This document shows, piece by piece, positions 1-9,040 of a stretch of DNA of 38,201 nucleotides. Made by a program: the position numbers and the translations under genes. The DNA comes from Candidatus Binataceae bacterium (lineage in GTDB: Bacteria; Desulfobacterota; Binatia; Binatales; Binataceae), in NCBI GenBank assembly GCA_024281015.1, contig JAMXLL010000168.1, positions 1 through 38,201 of the forward strand, given 5' to 3'. Under the pieces are notes generated by a model. It was given only the letters and a program-made list of their open reading frames with translations. It had not been told where the DNA came from and did no database searches. Every line of letters starts with the position of its first letter. The first letter of the stretch is position 1.

Positions 1-1
1 C

Positions 2-484
2 ACCATCGCGGAATTGGCCGAGGCGTGCGGCTCATCCGGGATGGTTGGCGGTCAGGTGATCGACCTCCTTGCGGAGGGGCAGCCTCTGACGCGGCAGGAA
101 CTGCAGTTGTTGCATAGCAAGAAAACGGGTGCACTGTTTATTGCCGCGGTCGTGGGCGGAGCACGTCTGGGCGGAGCACGTCTGGGCGGAGCACGACCAT
201 CCGAGCTTCAGGCGTTGCGCACATATGCCAGCGCCTTGGGCCTGGCGTTCCAAGTCACGGACGACCTGCTTGATATCGAGCAGACCACCGAACATCTAGG
301 GAAGCGCTCGCAAAAAGATCAAAAGCGCGGTAAGGCCACGTATCCATCGATCATTGGCATCGAGGCGTCGCGCGCACTGTCACGCGAGCTCCTGCAGGGT
401 GCGTGCGAAGCACTTGCGACGTTTGACGGGCGCGCGGACCCGCTGCGGATGCTGGCAGAATTTGCCGTGGAGCGAAGCCTGTGA
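2..484 (+). CDS. Polyprenyl (farnesyl/geranylgeranyl) diphosphate synthase, 3' part
   Basis: This is the C-terminal half of an IspA-type trans-prenyl transferase; the 5' end lies outside the window and the frame is open from base 2. The family condenses IPP with allylic diphosphates to give C15-C20 precursors. Visible signatures are the GMVGGQ segment, the LHSKKTGAL motif, the second Asp-rich motif DDLLD after GLAFQVT, and the late GKATYP lysine segment. The first Asp-rich motif is off the window. An in-frame 15-base tandem repeat (154-195) inserts repeated LGGAR units between the KTG helix and the DDLLD helix, where relatives such as E. coli IspA have a shorter loop. As first gene of a hopanoid operon it most likely supplies FPP; chain length cannot be read from this part. 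It ends in a GTGA overlap with the next gene. Confidence 0.88.
   Translation, partial: TIAELAEACGSSGMVGGQVIDLLAEGQPLTRQELQLLHSKKTGALFIAAVVGGARLGGARLGGARPSELQALRTYASALGLAFQVTDDLLDIEQTTEHLGKRSQKDQKRGKATYPSIIGIEASRALSRELLQGACEALATFDGRADPLRMLAEFAVERSL
154..195 (+). repeat. In-frame 15-bp tandem repeat, about 2.8 copies
   Basis: The unit gggcggagcacgtct occurs at 154-168 and 169-183, followed by a partial third copy at 184-195, all identical. It lies inside the prenyl synthase gene and encodes repeated Gly-Gly-Ala-Arg-Leu. Because the unit is a multiple of three, copy-number change keeps the frame and only lengthens or shortens a loop near the second Asp-rich motif. Confidence 0.9.
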
Positions 485-1563
485 AGGCGACGCCGGCGGC
501 CGATACAACCACATCATACGCAGTTTCCCCAGGGCAGGTGCGGCAAGCGATGCTTGTGGAGCCCGGCCGGCTAGAAGTGCGCGAAGTGACGCTGCCGCAT
601 CCGGGACCCGGCGAGCTGCTGGTGCACGTCGAATGTGCCATGACCTGCGGCACCGACTTGAAAGCGTACCGGCGCGGTCACCCGATGTGGCGCTTACCGG
701 CTGCCTTTGGCCACGAGTTTGCCGGCGTCGTTGCGGAGATCGGCTCGGGCGTTGAGAATTTTCGTCCCGGTGATGCGATCATGGCAGCTCCAACAGCTCC
801 TTGTGGCGGATGCTTCTACTGCGGGCGTGGACAAGAGAATCTCTGCTCACAGGCCATGGAAAAAATGGTGTTGGGCGCATATGCCGATTACTTGCTCGTC
901 GGTGCCCACGTGGTTGCGCGCAATGCCTTTCACAAGCCGGCTGACCTGCCGTTTGAAGAGGCCGCCTTGCTGGAACCACTTTCCTGCGTGGTTCATGCCC
1001 AGGAAATAGCCCGTCCCGAACCCTCCGACACTGTCTTGATAATCGGAGCAGGGCCGTTCGGGCTGCTGCATATGCTGGCGCTGAGAGCCCTCGGGGTACA
1101 TGAAGTGATAGTCGCAGGGCGCGGTGAACAGCGGCTCCAGTGGGCCCAGCAGCTTGGAGCGGACCACGTCGTCGACGTTGGTCAGAGCGGCGCTGAAGAG
1201 GCCATCGCGCGCTCCAATGGCGGTTTCGGACCTGATCTGGTCATCGAATGCACCGGGCAAGTCGGTGGATGGGCCGACGCGTTCGACCGCGTCCGGCGTG
1301 GCGGAAGAGTGGTATTCTTCGGCGGCTGCCCGCTGAACACAACGCTCGCGCTGGATACGCGCCGAATGCACTACGACAACCTGACGCTGCTGTCACCTTT
1401 TCATTTCCGGCCGCGTGACGTAAAGCGAGCTTTTGACATGTTGTGCTCGCGCAAGCTCGGTGCCGGCCGTATTGTCAACGGCCATTTGCCATTGAGCCAA
1501 TTGACCGAGGTATTCGCAATGCTAGAGCGCGGCGCGGTGCTTAAGTGCGCGGTAATACCCTGA
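481..1563 (+). CDS. Zinc-dependent medium-chain dehydrogenase (MDR / sorbitol-threonine dehydrogenase type)
   Basis: A 360-aa NAD(P)-dependent alcohol dehydrogenase of the GroES-like MDR superfamily. Catalytic zinc ligands are C56 (CGTD), H78-E79 (GHEF) and E165 (LLEP). The structural zinc lobe is C108, C111, C114 and C122. The Rossmann loop is GAGPFG at 189-194. The GTG start at 481 overlaps the upstream stop (GTGA). An internal ATG at 550, just before the GroES-like domain, is an alternative that would remove about 23 residues. Its place directly before the squalene-hopene cyclase suggests oxidation or reduction of an isoprenoid or hopanoid side-chain intermediate, but the substrate is not readable from sequence and this is inference. 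Enzyme class is secure, role is not. Confidence 0.87.
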   Translation: MKATPAADTTTSYAVSPGQVRQAMLVEPGRLEVREVTLPHPGPGELLVHVECAMTCGTDLKAYRRGHPMWRLPAAFGHEFAGVVAEIGSGVENFRPGDAIMAAPTAPCGGCFYCGRGQENLCSQAMEKMVLGAYADYLLVGAHVVARNAFHKPADLPFEEAALLEPLSCVVHAQEIARPEPSDTVLIIGAGPFGLLHMLALRALGVHEVIVAGRGEQRLQWAQQLGADHVVDVGQSGAEEAIARSNGGFGPDLVIECTGQVGGWADAFDRVRRGGRVVFFGGCPLNTTLALDTRRMHYDNLTLLSPFHFRPRDVKRAFDMLCSRKLGAGRIVNGHLPLSQLTEVFAMLERGAVLKCAVIP

Positions 1564-1641
1564 ACCGCATTATGAGGAAATTCGCTTCCGCCCTTGTCCG
1601 CTGCCGAGGCTTGTTCTGCTATAGGGCCTGCTAGTCAAATT

Positions 1642-3603
1642 ATGGACGAAATCGCGATTACCGCTCCGGACACTGCGGCCTTCGTGCCCCGCGACGAATT
1701 TGGCGCCAAGCTCGCTTTCACTATAACGCGTGCGCAGCAATGGTTGCTCGATCGACAGCATCCGGAGGGCTACTGGCAGGCAGCCCTCGAGGCGAATGGC
1801 GAGATGAACGCTGAGTTCATTATTTTTAGCCGCTTCATGGGTTTGGAGGCGGATGTCTCGCTGGAAGCCAAGTTAAAGAAACACCTGCTTGACATTCAAC
1901 AACCTGACGGTTCGTGGAGGTTGTTCCCCGGTGGTGAAGGCCATCTATCGACAACCATCGAAGCATATTTTGCGTTGAAGCTGCTCGGCATGCGGGCCGG
2001 CGACGAGCCCATGATGGAGTCCCGTCGCTGGGTGCTGGCCAAGGGCGGCATTGCTCAAGCCGGGACGCTGGCACGCTTCTACCTGGCCGCCATGAACCAA
2101 GTGCCCTGGGATTCAACGCCGGTTTTGCCGGTCGAGATTACCCTGCTACCAGCCTGGTTTCCCGTGAACATGTACGAACTTTCGTCGTGGGCACGGGCAA
2201 CACTCTTCGCGCTTATGGTGATACAGGCACAAAGACCTGTAGTCCCGGTCGACTGGCGCCAAGGTGTACTGGAGCTGTACGTACAACCACCTCATTTCAC
2301 CAGGTTCAAGTTACCTCGCGGGGCACGGCGTTTTTCACTGCGCAATGCGTTGCTCGTAACGGATAAGCTGCTGCGCTGGTACGACCGACATCATCAACCC
2401 AAGCTGCGTGCGCATGCTCTTCGTTATGCCGAACAATGGTTGCTGGAACATCAGGATACCAACGGCTCCTGGGGAGGCATTCAGCCCCCCTATCTGCTTA
2501 GTCCGATGGCTCTTAAAGCGCTCGGCTATCGCAATGAACACCCGGTAATCGTCAAAGCGCTCGCAGCGGCCAGGGAGTTGATGTGGGATCTTGGCGACTC
2601 GATCCTATATCAGCCGTGCGTTTCCCCCAATTGGGATACGGCGCTGGCAGCCAAAGCGCTGCTTGACTCGGGGATGCCTGGTGAGCACGCGGCGTTACGT
2701 GACGCCGGCAAATGGCTGGTTGCCCATCAGATATTCAAACGCGGCGACTGGTCAATCAAACGTCCACAGCTGCCGGCGGCAGGTTGGGCGTTTGAGTTCT
2801 ACAATGACTGGTTTCCAGACGTTGATGATTCCGCAGTAATCCTGATGGTGCTGGCGCATGTCACTGCGGACGAACAGACTAAGCACCGGTTCGCAATCCA
2901 GACAGGCTCGAACTGGGTTTTGGGGATGCAGTCGAAAGACGGCGGATTCGCCGCATTCGACCCGGACAATAATTCCCGATGGCTCAATTACGTGCCGTTT
3001 GCCGATGTTGAAGCCTCAACAGATCCAGCGTGTGCGGATTTGACCGGCCGCGTTCTGGAGATGATGGGCGAGGTCGGTTATACCGCAGAACATCCGGCTG
3101 CCCGCCGGGCAATCGCCTGGCTCAGACGCGACCAAAAATCAGACGGTTCATGGTGGGGGCGGTGGGGTGTCTGTTACATCTATGGAACGTTTTCCGCACT
3201 CTCGGGTTTGCGTGCGATCGGGGTCAGCATCAGTGAACCGTGGATCCAGCGTGCGGTTCAATGGCTCAAATCTGTTCAAAATCCCGACGGCGGCTGGGGC
3301 GAGACATGCTCGGCTGATCGCGACCCGGCTCTGAAGGGTAAGGGCGTTAGCACCGCATCGCAAACCGCCTGGGCGCTGATTGGGTTGCTCGCGGGCGAAG
3401 ATCAGCTCAGTGACTCCGTCATGCGCGGAGTCGAGTGGCTGCTGAATCACCAGAACGAGGCGGGAAGCTGGGACGAAACAGAATTTACTGGCACCGGCTT
3501 CCCCAATCATTTTTATCTTCGATATTACATGTACTCGCACTACTTCCCCCTGATGGCGCTCGGGCGCCTAAGACGGCGGCTGGCGGTGGGGACCGCCGTC
3601 TAA
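1642..3603 (+). CDS. shc: Squalene-hopene cyclase
   Basis: Cyclises squalene to the pentacyclic hopene/hopanol at the membrane. From the ATG at 1642 the protein is 653 aa, normal for the family. The catalytic acid motif is DVDD at residues 393-396, matching DXDD of Alicyclobacillus SHC. QW-type repeats are spread along the protein (QQPDGSW, QDTNGSW, QSKDGGF, QKSDGSW, QNPDGGW, QNEAGSW), as expected for the two alpha-barrel domains. The frame is open further upstream and a TTG at 1594 would add 16 residues; neither start has a convincing Shine-Dalgarno, so I prefer the ATG on length. It lies downstream of the dehydrogenase and 14 bases before dxr. In the hopanoid nomenclature this is hpnF. Confidence 0.95.
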   Translation: MDEIAITAPDTAAFVPRDEFGAKLAFTITRAQQWLLDRQHPEGYWQAALEANGEMNAEFIIFSRFMGLEADVSLEAKLKKHLLDIQQPDGSWRLFPGGEGHLSTTIEAYFALKLLGMRAGDEPMMESRRWVLAKGGIAQAGTLARFYLAAMNQVPWDSTPVLPVEITLLPAWFPVNMYELSSWARATLFALMVIQAQRPVVPVDWRQGVLELYVQPPHFTRFKLPRGARRFSLRNALLVTDKLLRWYDRHHQPKLRAHALRYAEQWLLEHQDTNGSWGGIQPPYLLSPMALKALGYRNEHPVIVKALAAARELMWDLGDSILYQPCVSPNWDTALAAKALLDSGMPGEHAALRDAGKWLVAHQIFKRGDWSIKRPQLPAAGWAFEFYNDWFPDVDDSAVILMVLAHVTADEQTKHRFAIQTGSNWVLGMQSKDGGFAAFDPDNNSRWLNYVPFADVEASTDPACADLTGRVLEMMGEVGYTAEHPAARRAIAWLRRDQKSDGSWWGRWGVCYIYGTFSALSGLRAIGVSISEPWIQRAVQWLKSVQNPDGGWGETCSADRDPALKGKGVSTASQTAWALIGLLAGEDQLSDSVMRGVEWLLNHQNEAGSWDETEFTGTGFPNHFYLRYYMYSHYFPLMALGRLRRRLAVGTAV

Positions 3604-3617
3604 ATCGAGGATAGCCG

Positions 3618-4793
3618 ATGAAGTCAATTGCGATCCTCGGCTCGACCGGTTCGGTCGGCGCGACCACCCTGGACATCGTCAGCCGCTTCCCAGAGCGTTT
3701 CCGCGTCGTGGCGATGGCGGCCGGACAAAACCTCGAAAGACTCGCTGAGCAGGTGCGGCGCTTCGGCCCCGATCTGGTCTCAGTCGCTACTCCGCAGCTC
3801 GCATGCGAACTCGCGGCGCGCCTGGGAAATAAGCGGCCTGCAATCCTGTGCGGCAGCGAAGGAGCCATTGCAGTTGCCACACATCCGCAAGCCCAATTGG
3901 TGATGTCGGCGCTGGTGGGCGCACTGGGGCTTGGTCCGACGCTCGCCGCAATTCGCAGCGGTAAGGATATTGCCTTTGCTAACAAGGAAGTCCTCGTCGT
4001 CGCAGGCGAATTGATGACGAGAGCAGTTCGTGAGTACGACGTACGGCTGCTGCCCGTCGACAGCGAACACAATGCTATTTTCCAGTGCTTGCAGGGCCGT
4101 CCCGAACGCAGCTTCAGGCGAGTCATTCTCACCGCCTCGGGCGGACCATTTCGCGACTGGCCCGCCGAGCACTTTGCGCGAATTACGGTTGAAGATGCAC
4201 TGAAGCATCCTACCTGGCGAATGGGCAACAAGATCACGATCGATTCTGCCACTCTGATGAACAAAGGCCTGGAGGTTATCGAGGCTCATTGGCTGTTCAA
4301 CCTCGACCCGGAACAGATCTCGGTTGTAATCCATCCTCAAAGCATCATCCATTCGATGGTAGAGATGGTGGACGGCTCGGTCATTGCCGAAATGGCGGTA
4401 GCCGATATGGCAATTCCAGTCGCATTTGCGCTTGCCTATCCCGAACGGCTTGAACTCACCCATCTGAAACCTCTCTCCCTGATCGATCATGCGAATCTCG
4501 CTTTCGAGGAGCCGGATTTGGGTCGCTTCCCGTGTCTCGGATTGGGCTACGAGGCGCTGCGGGCCGGCGGCACGATGGCGGCGTGTTTGAACGCGGCCAA
4601 CGAGGAGCTGGTCGCTGGTTTCCTCGCTGGCCGTGCGCGGTTTGTGGATATCCCGCTTCATCTCGAAACCGTAATGCGGCGCCATTGTAATTACCAAGCG
4701 CACTCGCTCGAAGATCTGCTGGAAGCCGATCAATGGGCGCGGGAGCTGGCGCGCGAATTGATGGCATCCGGTGCGCGGCGGATTTGGGCGTGA
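3618..4793 (+). CDS. dxr: 1-deoxy-D-xylulose 5-phosphate reductoisomerase
   Basis: Converts DXP to MEP with NADPH, the committed step of the non-mevalonate isoprenoid pathway, in the cytoplasm. The 391-aa protein has full family length. The N-terminal GSTGSVG dinucleotide loop is at residues 8-14. D148, E150 and E219 correspond to E. coli metal ligands D150, E152 and E231, and N215-K216 match the substrate-binding pair. ATG 3618 is preceded by a gaggat ribosome-binding site. Dxr usually sits near cdsA, rseP or uppS; here it is between the cyclase and hpnC, so supply of precursor and squalene synthesis can be co-expressed. Its stop overlaps the hpnC start as GTGA. Confidence 0.97.
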   Translation: MKSIAILGSTGSVGATTLDIVSRFPERFRVVAMAAGQNLERLAEQVRRFGPDLVSVATPQLACELAARLGNKRPAILCGSEGAIAVATHPQAQLVMSALVGALGLGPTLAAIRSGKDIAFANKEVLVVAGELMTRAVREYDVRLLPVDSEHNAIFQCLQGRPERSFRRVILTASGGPFRDWPAEHFARITVEDALKHPTWRMGNKITIDSATLMNKGLEVIEAHWLFNLDPEQISVVIHPQSIIHSMVEMVDGSVIAEMAVADMAIPVAFALAYPERLELTHLKPLSLIDHANLAFEEPDLGRFPCLGLGYEALRAGGTMAACLNAANEELVAGFLAGRARFVDIPLHLETVMRRHCNYQAHSLEDLLEADQWARELARELMASGARRIWA

Positions 4794-5743
4794 GCAGCGA
4801 ACCTGAGCCTGCAAATTTCGACCAGCGGTATGGCGGGAGTGCCGACGCTAACGGCGCGGCGGTTTTTGAGCGAACCGCCGCGCCTGCCGCAGGCTCTGAT
4901 GCCACACAAGTTGACGCGGCCTACTCCTGGTGCGCCAGGCTGGCTCGTTCCCACTACGAGAATTTCACCATTGCATCATGGCTGATGCCGCGTGAGATGC
5001 GGCGTCATGTACACGCGATTTATGCGTACGCGCGGATCGCTGACGACTTCGCCGATGAAGACGGCAGTCTCGCACGGCTTAATGAGTGGCAACATGAACT
5101 GGAGTTGGCCTATTCCGGCAGCCCGCGCCATCCGGTGATGGTCGCCATCGCCGATACCGCGCGGCGCTACGAGATTCCACCCGAACCGTTCCTGGATCTG
5201 CTCAAGGCGTTTCGGCGCGACGTCGTATTTGAAGGATTCGAAACCATCGCCGACCTGCTCGAATATGCGCGTTATTCAGCGAATCCTGTAGGCCGCCTGG
5301 TACTTTATCTTTTCGGGTATCGCGATGCGGAGCGCCAGCGGCTCTCGGATCTAATCTGCAGTGGCTTGCAGCTGGCCAATTTCTGGCAGGACGTTGCAGT
5401 CGACTTCGCCAAGGGGCGCATCTATTTTCCACGCCATGACATGAAGCAGTACGGCGTTACCGCCGACAACCTATGCGACGGCCAGGTGACGGCCGGTTTC
5501 ATCAATTTGATGCGGCATGAGATATTGCGCGCACGCAAGATGCTGCTGGCGGGCGCAGCCTTGAGCACGCTGGTCGGGCGCGGCTTGCGCCGCGACGTGC
5601 TGATGTTCGCCGGGGGCGGCCTGGCAATTTTGCGGGCGATCGAGCGCCGCGGCTACGACGTGTTCCATGCGCGACCCGAGCTTACCAGGTTAGACTATGT
5701 CAAACTGGGATGGCACGCCTTGGGCGGCCGGCTGCAGCTCTGA
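4790..5743 (+). CDS. hpnC: Hydroxysqualene synthase HpnC (squalene/phytoene synthase family)
   Basis: In the three-enzyme bacterial squalene route HpnC converts presqualene diphosphate to hydroxysqualene. From GTG 4790 the protein is 317 aa. The two Asp-rich motifs are ADDFADE (D85-D89) and QDVAVD (D201-D205), with the HYENF segment typical of HpnC near residue 55. The frame is open further upstream (ATG 4733), but that would lie deep inside dxr; the GTGA overlap with the dxr stop is the same junction used elsewhere in the operon. The first 40 residues are low-complexity and poorly constrained. It overlaps hpnD by 47 bases, so translation is probably coupled. The HpnC rather than HpnD assignment rests on order and the HYENF motif. 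Confidence 0.92.
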   Translation: MSSEPEPANFDQRYGGSADANGAAVFERTAAPAAGSDATQVDAAYSWCARLARSHYENFTIASWLMPREMRRHVHAIYAYARIADDFADEDGSLARLNEWQHELELAYSGSPRHPVMVAIADTARRYEIPPEPFLDLLKAFRRDVVFEGFETIADLLEYARYSANPVGRLVLYLFGYRDAERQRLSDLICSGLQLANFWQDVAVDFAKGRIYFPRHDMKQYGVTADNLCDGQVTAGFINLMRHEILRARKMLLAGAALSTLVGRGLRRDVLMFAGGGLAILRAIERRGYDVFHARPELTRLDYVKLGWHALGGRLQL

Positions 5744-6629
5744 AGACCAGCCCCGCTCTACTGCCTGGTTAACGCGCGAGGCGGACTACGCGCGGTGTGC
5801 CGAGATTACTCGCCGCGCATCTTCCAATTTTTACTACGCATTTATGTTGCTACCGTTGGAACGCCGCCGGGCACTCTACTCGGTGTACGCGTTCTGCCGG
5901 TTTATCGATGACATTGCTGACGACGACGGGATCAAAAACCCGCCGGAAATGCTGGCACGATGGCGAGAGGAATTGGGCGCGATATTTACCGGCCGGCCGT
6001 CGCGGGCGATTTCGCGCGCGCTCAGCGAAAATGTACGCCGCTTCAATCTTCCGCGCCGCCACTTCGAGGAAATCATTGACGGCGTCGAGATGGATCTAAC
6101 CCGGCGCCGCTACGCCACCTTCGCTGACCTGGATCTGTATTGCCGCCGCGTCGCTTCCGCCGTGGGCTTAATCTGTATCGAGATTTTCGGCTATCGCAAC
6201 CCTTCCACCCGCCTCTACGCGGAACGGCTCGGTATTGCCTTTCAGCTGACCAACATAATTCGTGACGTGGGCGAAGATGCCGCGCGCGGACGTATTTATC
6301 TGCCCCTGGAGGATCTCGCGCGTTTTGACGTGTCAGAAACGGAAATTCTCAATTGCATTTATGGCACGCGTTTTCGTGCGTTGATCGAGTTCGAAGCGCA
6401 GCGCGCGCGTCAGTATTATCGCGACGCGGTCGCGGCACTCGGCGATGAGGACCGGCGCTCGATGCTGGCCGCCGAAGGCATGCGGCTGATCTACGCCAGC
6501 TTGCTCGAGCGTATTACTCGCGCCGGCTATCGGGTCTTCGGGCGCCGAGTCAGCCTCTCGGCTCCGCGCAAGCTTTACCTCGTCGGGCGGGCCTGGGCTG
6601 GAGCCCGGTTGCACCGCATGAGCGCCTGA
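5697..6629 (+). CDS. hpnD: Presqualene diphosphate synthase HpnD
   Basis: Joins two FPP molecules to presqualene diphosphate, the first step of the HpnD-HpnC-HpnE squalene route. The 310-aa protein carries Asp-rich motif one FCRFIDDIADD (D71-D76) and motif two RDVGEDAARGRIYLP (D190, D194), plus the family signature DGVEMDL. ATG 5697 is the only nearby start in frame and lies inside the end of hpnC, giving a 47-base overlap. The first 35 residues precede the conserved domain and show no signal peptide. HpnC and HpnD are paralogues, so the names follow the usual cluster order C-D-E, seen intact here. A CrtB-like phytoene or diapophytoene synthase is the main alternative. Confidence 0.93.
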   Translation: MSNWDGTPWAAGCSSEDQPRSTAWLTREADYARCAEITRRASSNFYYAFMLLPLERRRALYSVYAFCRFIDDIADDDGIKNPPEMLARWREELGAIFTGRPSRAISRALSENVRRFNLPRRHFEEIIDGVEMDLTRRRYATFADLDLYCRRVASAVGLICIEIFGYRNPSTRLYAERLGIAFQLTNIIRDVGEDAARGRIYLPLEDLARFDVSETEILNCIYGTRFRALIEFEAQRARQYYRDAVAALGDEDRRSMLAAEGMRLIYASLLERITRAGYRVFGRRVSLSAPRKLYLVGRAWAGARLHRMSA

Positions 6630-6683
6630 CGTCCCAGGAATGCCGGCAAATGCCTTTGCGCACCACGGCGTTGGTGAAGCGCC

Positions 6684-8045
6684 ATGCCTGAAGTGCCCGA
6701 TGTGGTAATCATTGGCGGAGGATTCGCGGGATTAAGCGCGGGCGTCGCGCTGGCCGAACGGGAATTACGCGTCGCCCTGTTCGAAGGCCGGCAAGCGCTG
6801 GGCGGCCGCGCCTATTCATTTTGCGATATGGAGAGCGGCGACGTGGTTGATAACGGCCAGCATCTGCTGATGGGCTGTTACCACCAGACGTTGGACTTTC
6901 TCGGCAAAATCGGAACTCGCAACCGGCTGATTGTTCAGCGCAACCTTGAGATTCAAATGCTCGATGGGCCGGGTCGCCAGGCGCATCTGAGAACGGCTTC
7001 GTTGCCGGGACCGTTCCACATGACCATGGGCCTAATGCGTTACAAACATCTGAACCTGGCCGATCGGCTCAGTGCGATGTGGGCCGGAATGCGAATGATG
7101 TATATGCGACGGTTCGCCCGCGCCCGACTCGCAAGTATGACGGTGGCGGAATTTATGGAATCCACGGCGCAGTCCTCGCAGGCACGGCGCACTTTCTGGT
7201 ATCCGCTGACAATTGCCACCCTCAACGAGCAGCCGGCACTAGCCTCGGCGGGATTGCTGGCGGAAGTTATTAAGCGAGCGTTCTTCGCCCGGCGCAAGGA
7301 CTCGGCGCTCCTCTATCCTACCGTAGGGCTTAGTGAGCTTTATTGCGATGCCGCTCGTGATTTCATCGAGAAGCGTGGCGGCGCGGTTGCCAGCCGCGCG
7401 ATAGCCGATGGTGTGGAAATGCGGGAGAACATGATCTCGGCGGTACGGTTGCGGGACGGGACCAATCGCCGTGCCGCCAACTTTATCGTCGCAGTGCCTC
7501 CCATCCAATTACGTCGATTGCTGCCGCAAGCTATCTTCGGCGAGCGCGGGGGTGCTCAGCTTGATACGCTCAAAAGCTCACCAATCATCTGCGTGCATGT
7601 ATGGCTGGATCGGGAGGTTACCAATTCAGCATTCGTAGGTTTCGTTGGCACTACAACCCAATGGTTGTTCAACAAGCGCCGTATTTTTAGCCAATATGGC
7701 GCACAGCATCCTGGCTATCTCAGCTTTATTATAAGTGGAGCACGCGAGCTCGCTGAGTTGCCCAATGACGCCCTGCTCAAAACTATCATGACTGACCTTA
7801 ACGAAATGATTCCCGCGGCCAAGCATGCGCGCCTTATACGGTCGCTGGTGCTTAAGGAGAAACACGCGACGTTTGCTCCAGACCCAGCTTCTGACGCGGC
7901 CCGCCCGCCCGTGCCGACCGCGATTCCAAATCTCTTTCTAGCCGGGGATTGGATTCAGACCGGCCTCCCCGCGACCATCGAGAGTGCGGTCATTTCGGGG
8001 CGCTCAGCCGCCGCTGCGGTCATCAGGCGCGCCGGCCGTAACTAA
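6684..8045 (+). CDS. hpnE: Hydroxysqualene dehydroxylase HpnE (FAD-dependent)
   Basis: Reduces hydroxysqualene to squalene, the last step before cyclisation. The 453-aa flavoprotein of the carotenoid desaturase/amine-oxidase superfamily starts with the FAD dinucleotide loop IIGGGFAG (residues 9-16), followed by the GGRAYS segment. It ends with the C-terminal FAD-contact region FLAGDWIQTGLPATIESAVISG. The gene follows hpnD after 54 bases. Its TAA stop overlaps the ATG of hpnA by one base (TAATG). Homologues also act as diapophytoene-type desaturases in C30 carotenoid pathways, so a second or different role cannot be excluded; see the CruF neighbour. Confidence 0.93.
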   Translation: MPEVPDVVIIGGGFAGLSAGVALAERELRVALFEGRQALGGRAYSFCDMESGDVVDNGQHLLMGCYHQTLDFLGKIGTRNRLIVQRNLEIQMLDGPGRQAHLRTASLPGPFHMTMGLMRYKHLNLADRLSAMWAGMRMMYMRRFARARLASMTVAEFMESTAQSSQARRTFWYPLTIATLNEQPALASAGLLAEVIKRAFFARRKDSALLYPTVGLSELYCDAARDFIEKRGGAVASRAIADGVEMRENMISAVRLRDGTNRRAANFIVAVPPIQLRRLLPQAIFGERGGAQLDTLKSSPIICVHVWLDREVTNSAFVGFVGTTTQWLFNKRRIFSQYGAQHPGYLSFIISGARELAELPNDALLKTIMTDLNEMIPAAKHARLIRSLVLKEKHATFAPDPASDAARPPVPTAIPNLFLAGDWIQTGLPATIESAVISGRSAAAAVIRRAGRN

Positions 8046-9040
8046 TGGCAGGAGGAGTTACACTTGTAACCGGCGCCAACGGTTTCGTTGGATGCCATGT
8101 TGTTCGCGCCCTGTTGTCGCAGCGAACGCCGGTGCGCGCGATGGTGCGCCCGGCCGCCGATCGGCGCGCGCTGCAGGGGCTCGATTGCGAACTCGTCTTC
8201 GGCGATATACGCAATCTCGATGACGTCGAACGCGCAGTGCGCGGATGCGACTGCGTTTACCATGTCGCTGCAGACTACCGCCTTTGGGTACTGGATGAGC
8301 GTCCAATGTACGCGGCCAACGTGCAGGGGACCCGCAACGTTATCACCGCTGCGCACGCCGCCAGCGTGCGCCGTATTATTTACACAAGTACGGTCGGCGC
8401 CCTGGGTATTGGGAGTGACGGGCTCGGCCGTGAAAACACGCCGGTCACGCTCGAGGCGATGGTCGGTCCATACAAACGCTCGAAGTTCATGGCCGAGCAG
8501 GAGGCAGTCAAGGCAGCACGGGCCGGAATACCGGTGGTTATCGTCAATCCATCTACCCCGGTCGGTCCGTACGACTACAAACCCACGCCGACCGGACGGG
8601 TCATTGTCGATTTTCTCAACCGCCGTATGCCCGCCTACGTCGATACCGGCCTGAACCTGGTCCCGGTTGAACATTGCGCCCAAGGCCATTTGCTGGCCGC
8701 TCAACGCGGGCGGATTGGCGAAAAATACATCCTCGGAGGCGAAAATCTGACTCTCAAGGAAATGTTACTACGCCTTTCCCGGCTATCGGGGCTGCCTGCC
8801 CCGCGTATCAGGCTTCCCTTCCCAATCGCTCTGGGCTTTGCATTTGGCGCCGAAGCGGTCGCCCGAACCTTCACCCATCGACCACCACGCGCCAGCCTGA
8901 CTGAAGTGCGTATGGCGCGTAAGAAAATGTTCTTCGACTCGGCTAAGGCGTGTGCCGAATTGGGTTACGAGACCTCGCCGATAGACGACGCTTTGAGCCG
9001 CGCGATCAAGTTCTTCAGGACCAGCGGATTCGCGCGGTGA
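8045..9040 (+). CDS. hpnA: Hopanoid-associated NAD-dependent sugar epimerase HpnA
   Basis: A 331-aa extended short-chain dehydrogenase of the HpnA family, associated with modification of bacteriohopanepolyol side chains; the exact substrate is not established. The NAD loop TGANGFVG spans residues 9-16. The active site has S115 (YTSTVG) and the YKRSK motif with Y143 and K147. The start is set by the TAATG overlap with hpnE. hpnG and hpnH, which attach and trim the adenosyl side chain, are not in the window, so an extended side chain would need genes elsewhere. The gene ends in a GTGA overlap with the CruF-like gene. Confidence 0.9.
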   Translation: MAGGVTLVTGANGFVGCHVVRALLSQRTPVRAMVRPAADRRALQGLDCELVFGDIRNLDDVERAVRGCDCVYHVAADYRLWVLDERPMYAANVQGTRNVITAAHAASVRRIIYTSTVGALGIGSDGLGRENTPVTLEAMVGPYKRSKFMAEQEAVKAARAGIPVVIVNPSTPVGPYDYKPTPTGRVIVDFLNRRMPAYVDTGLNLVPVEHCAQGHLLAAQRGRIGEKYILGGENLTLKEMLLRLSRLSGLPAPRIRLPFPIALGFAFGAEAVARTFTHRPPRASLTEVRMARKKMFFDSAKACAELGYETSPIDDALSRAIKFFRTSGFAR

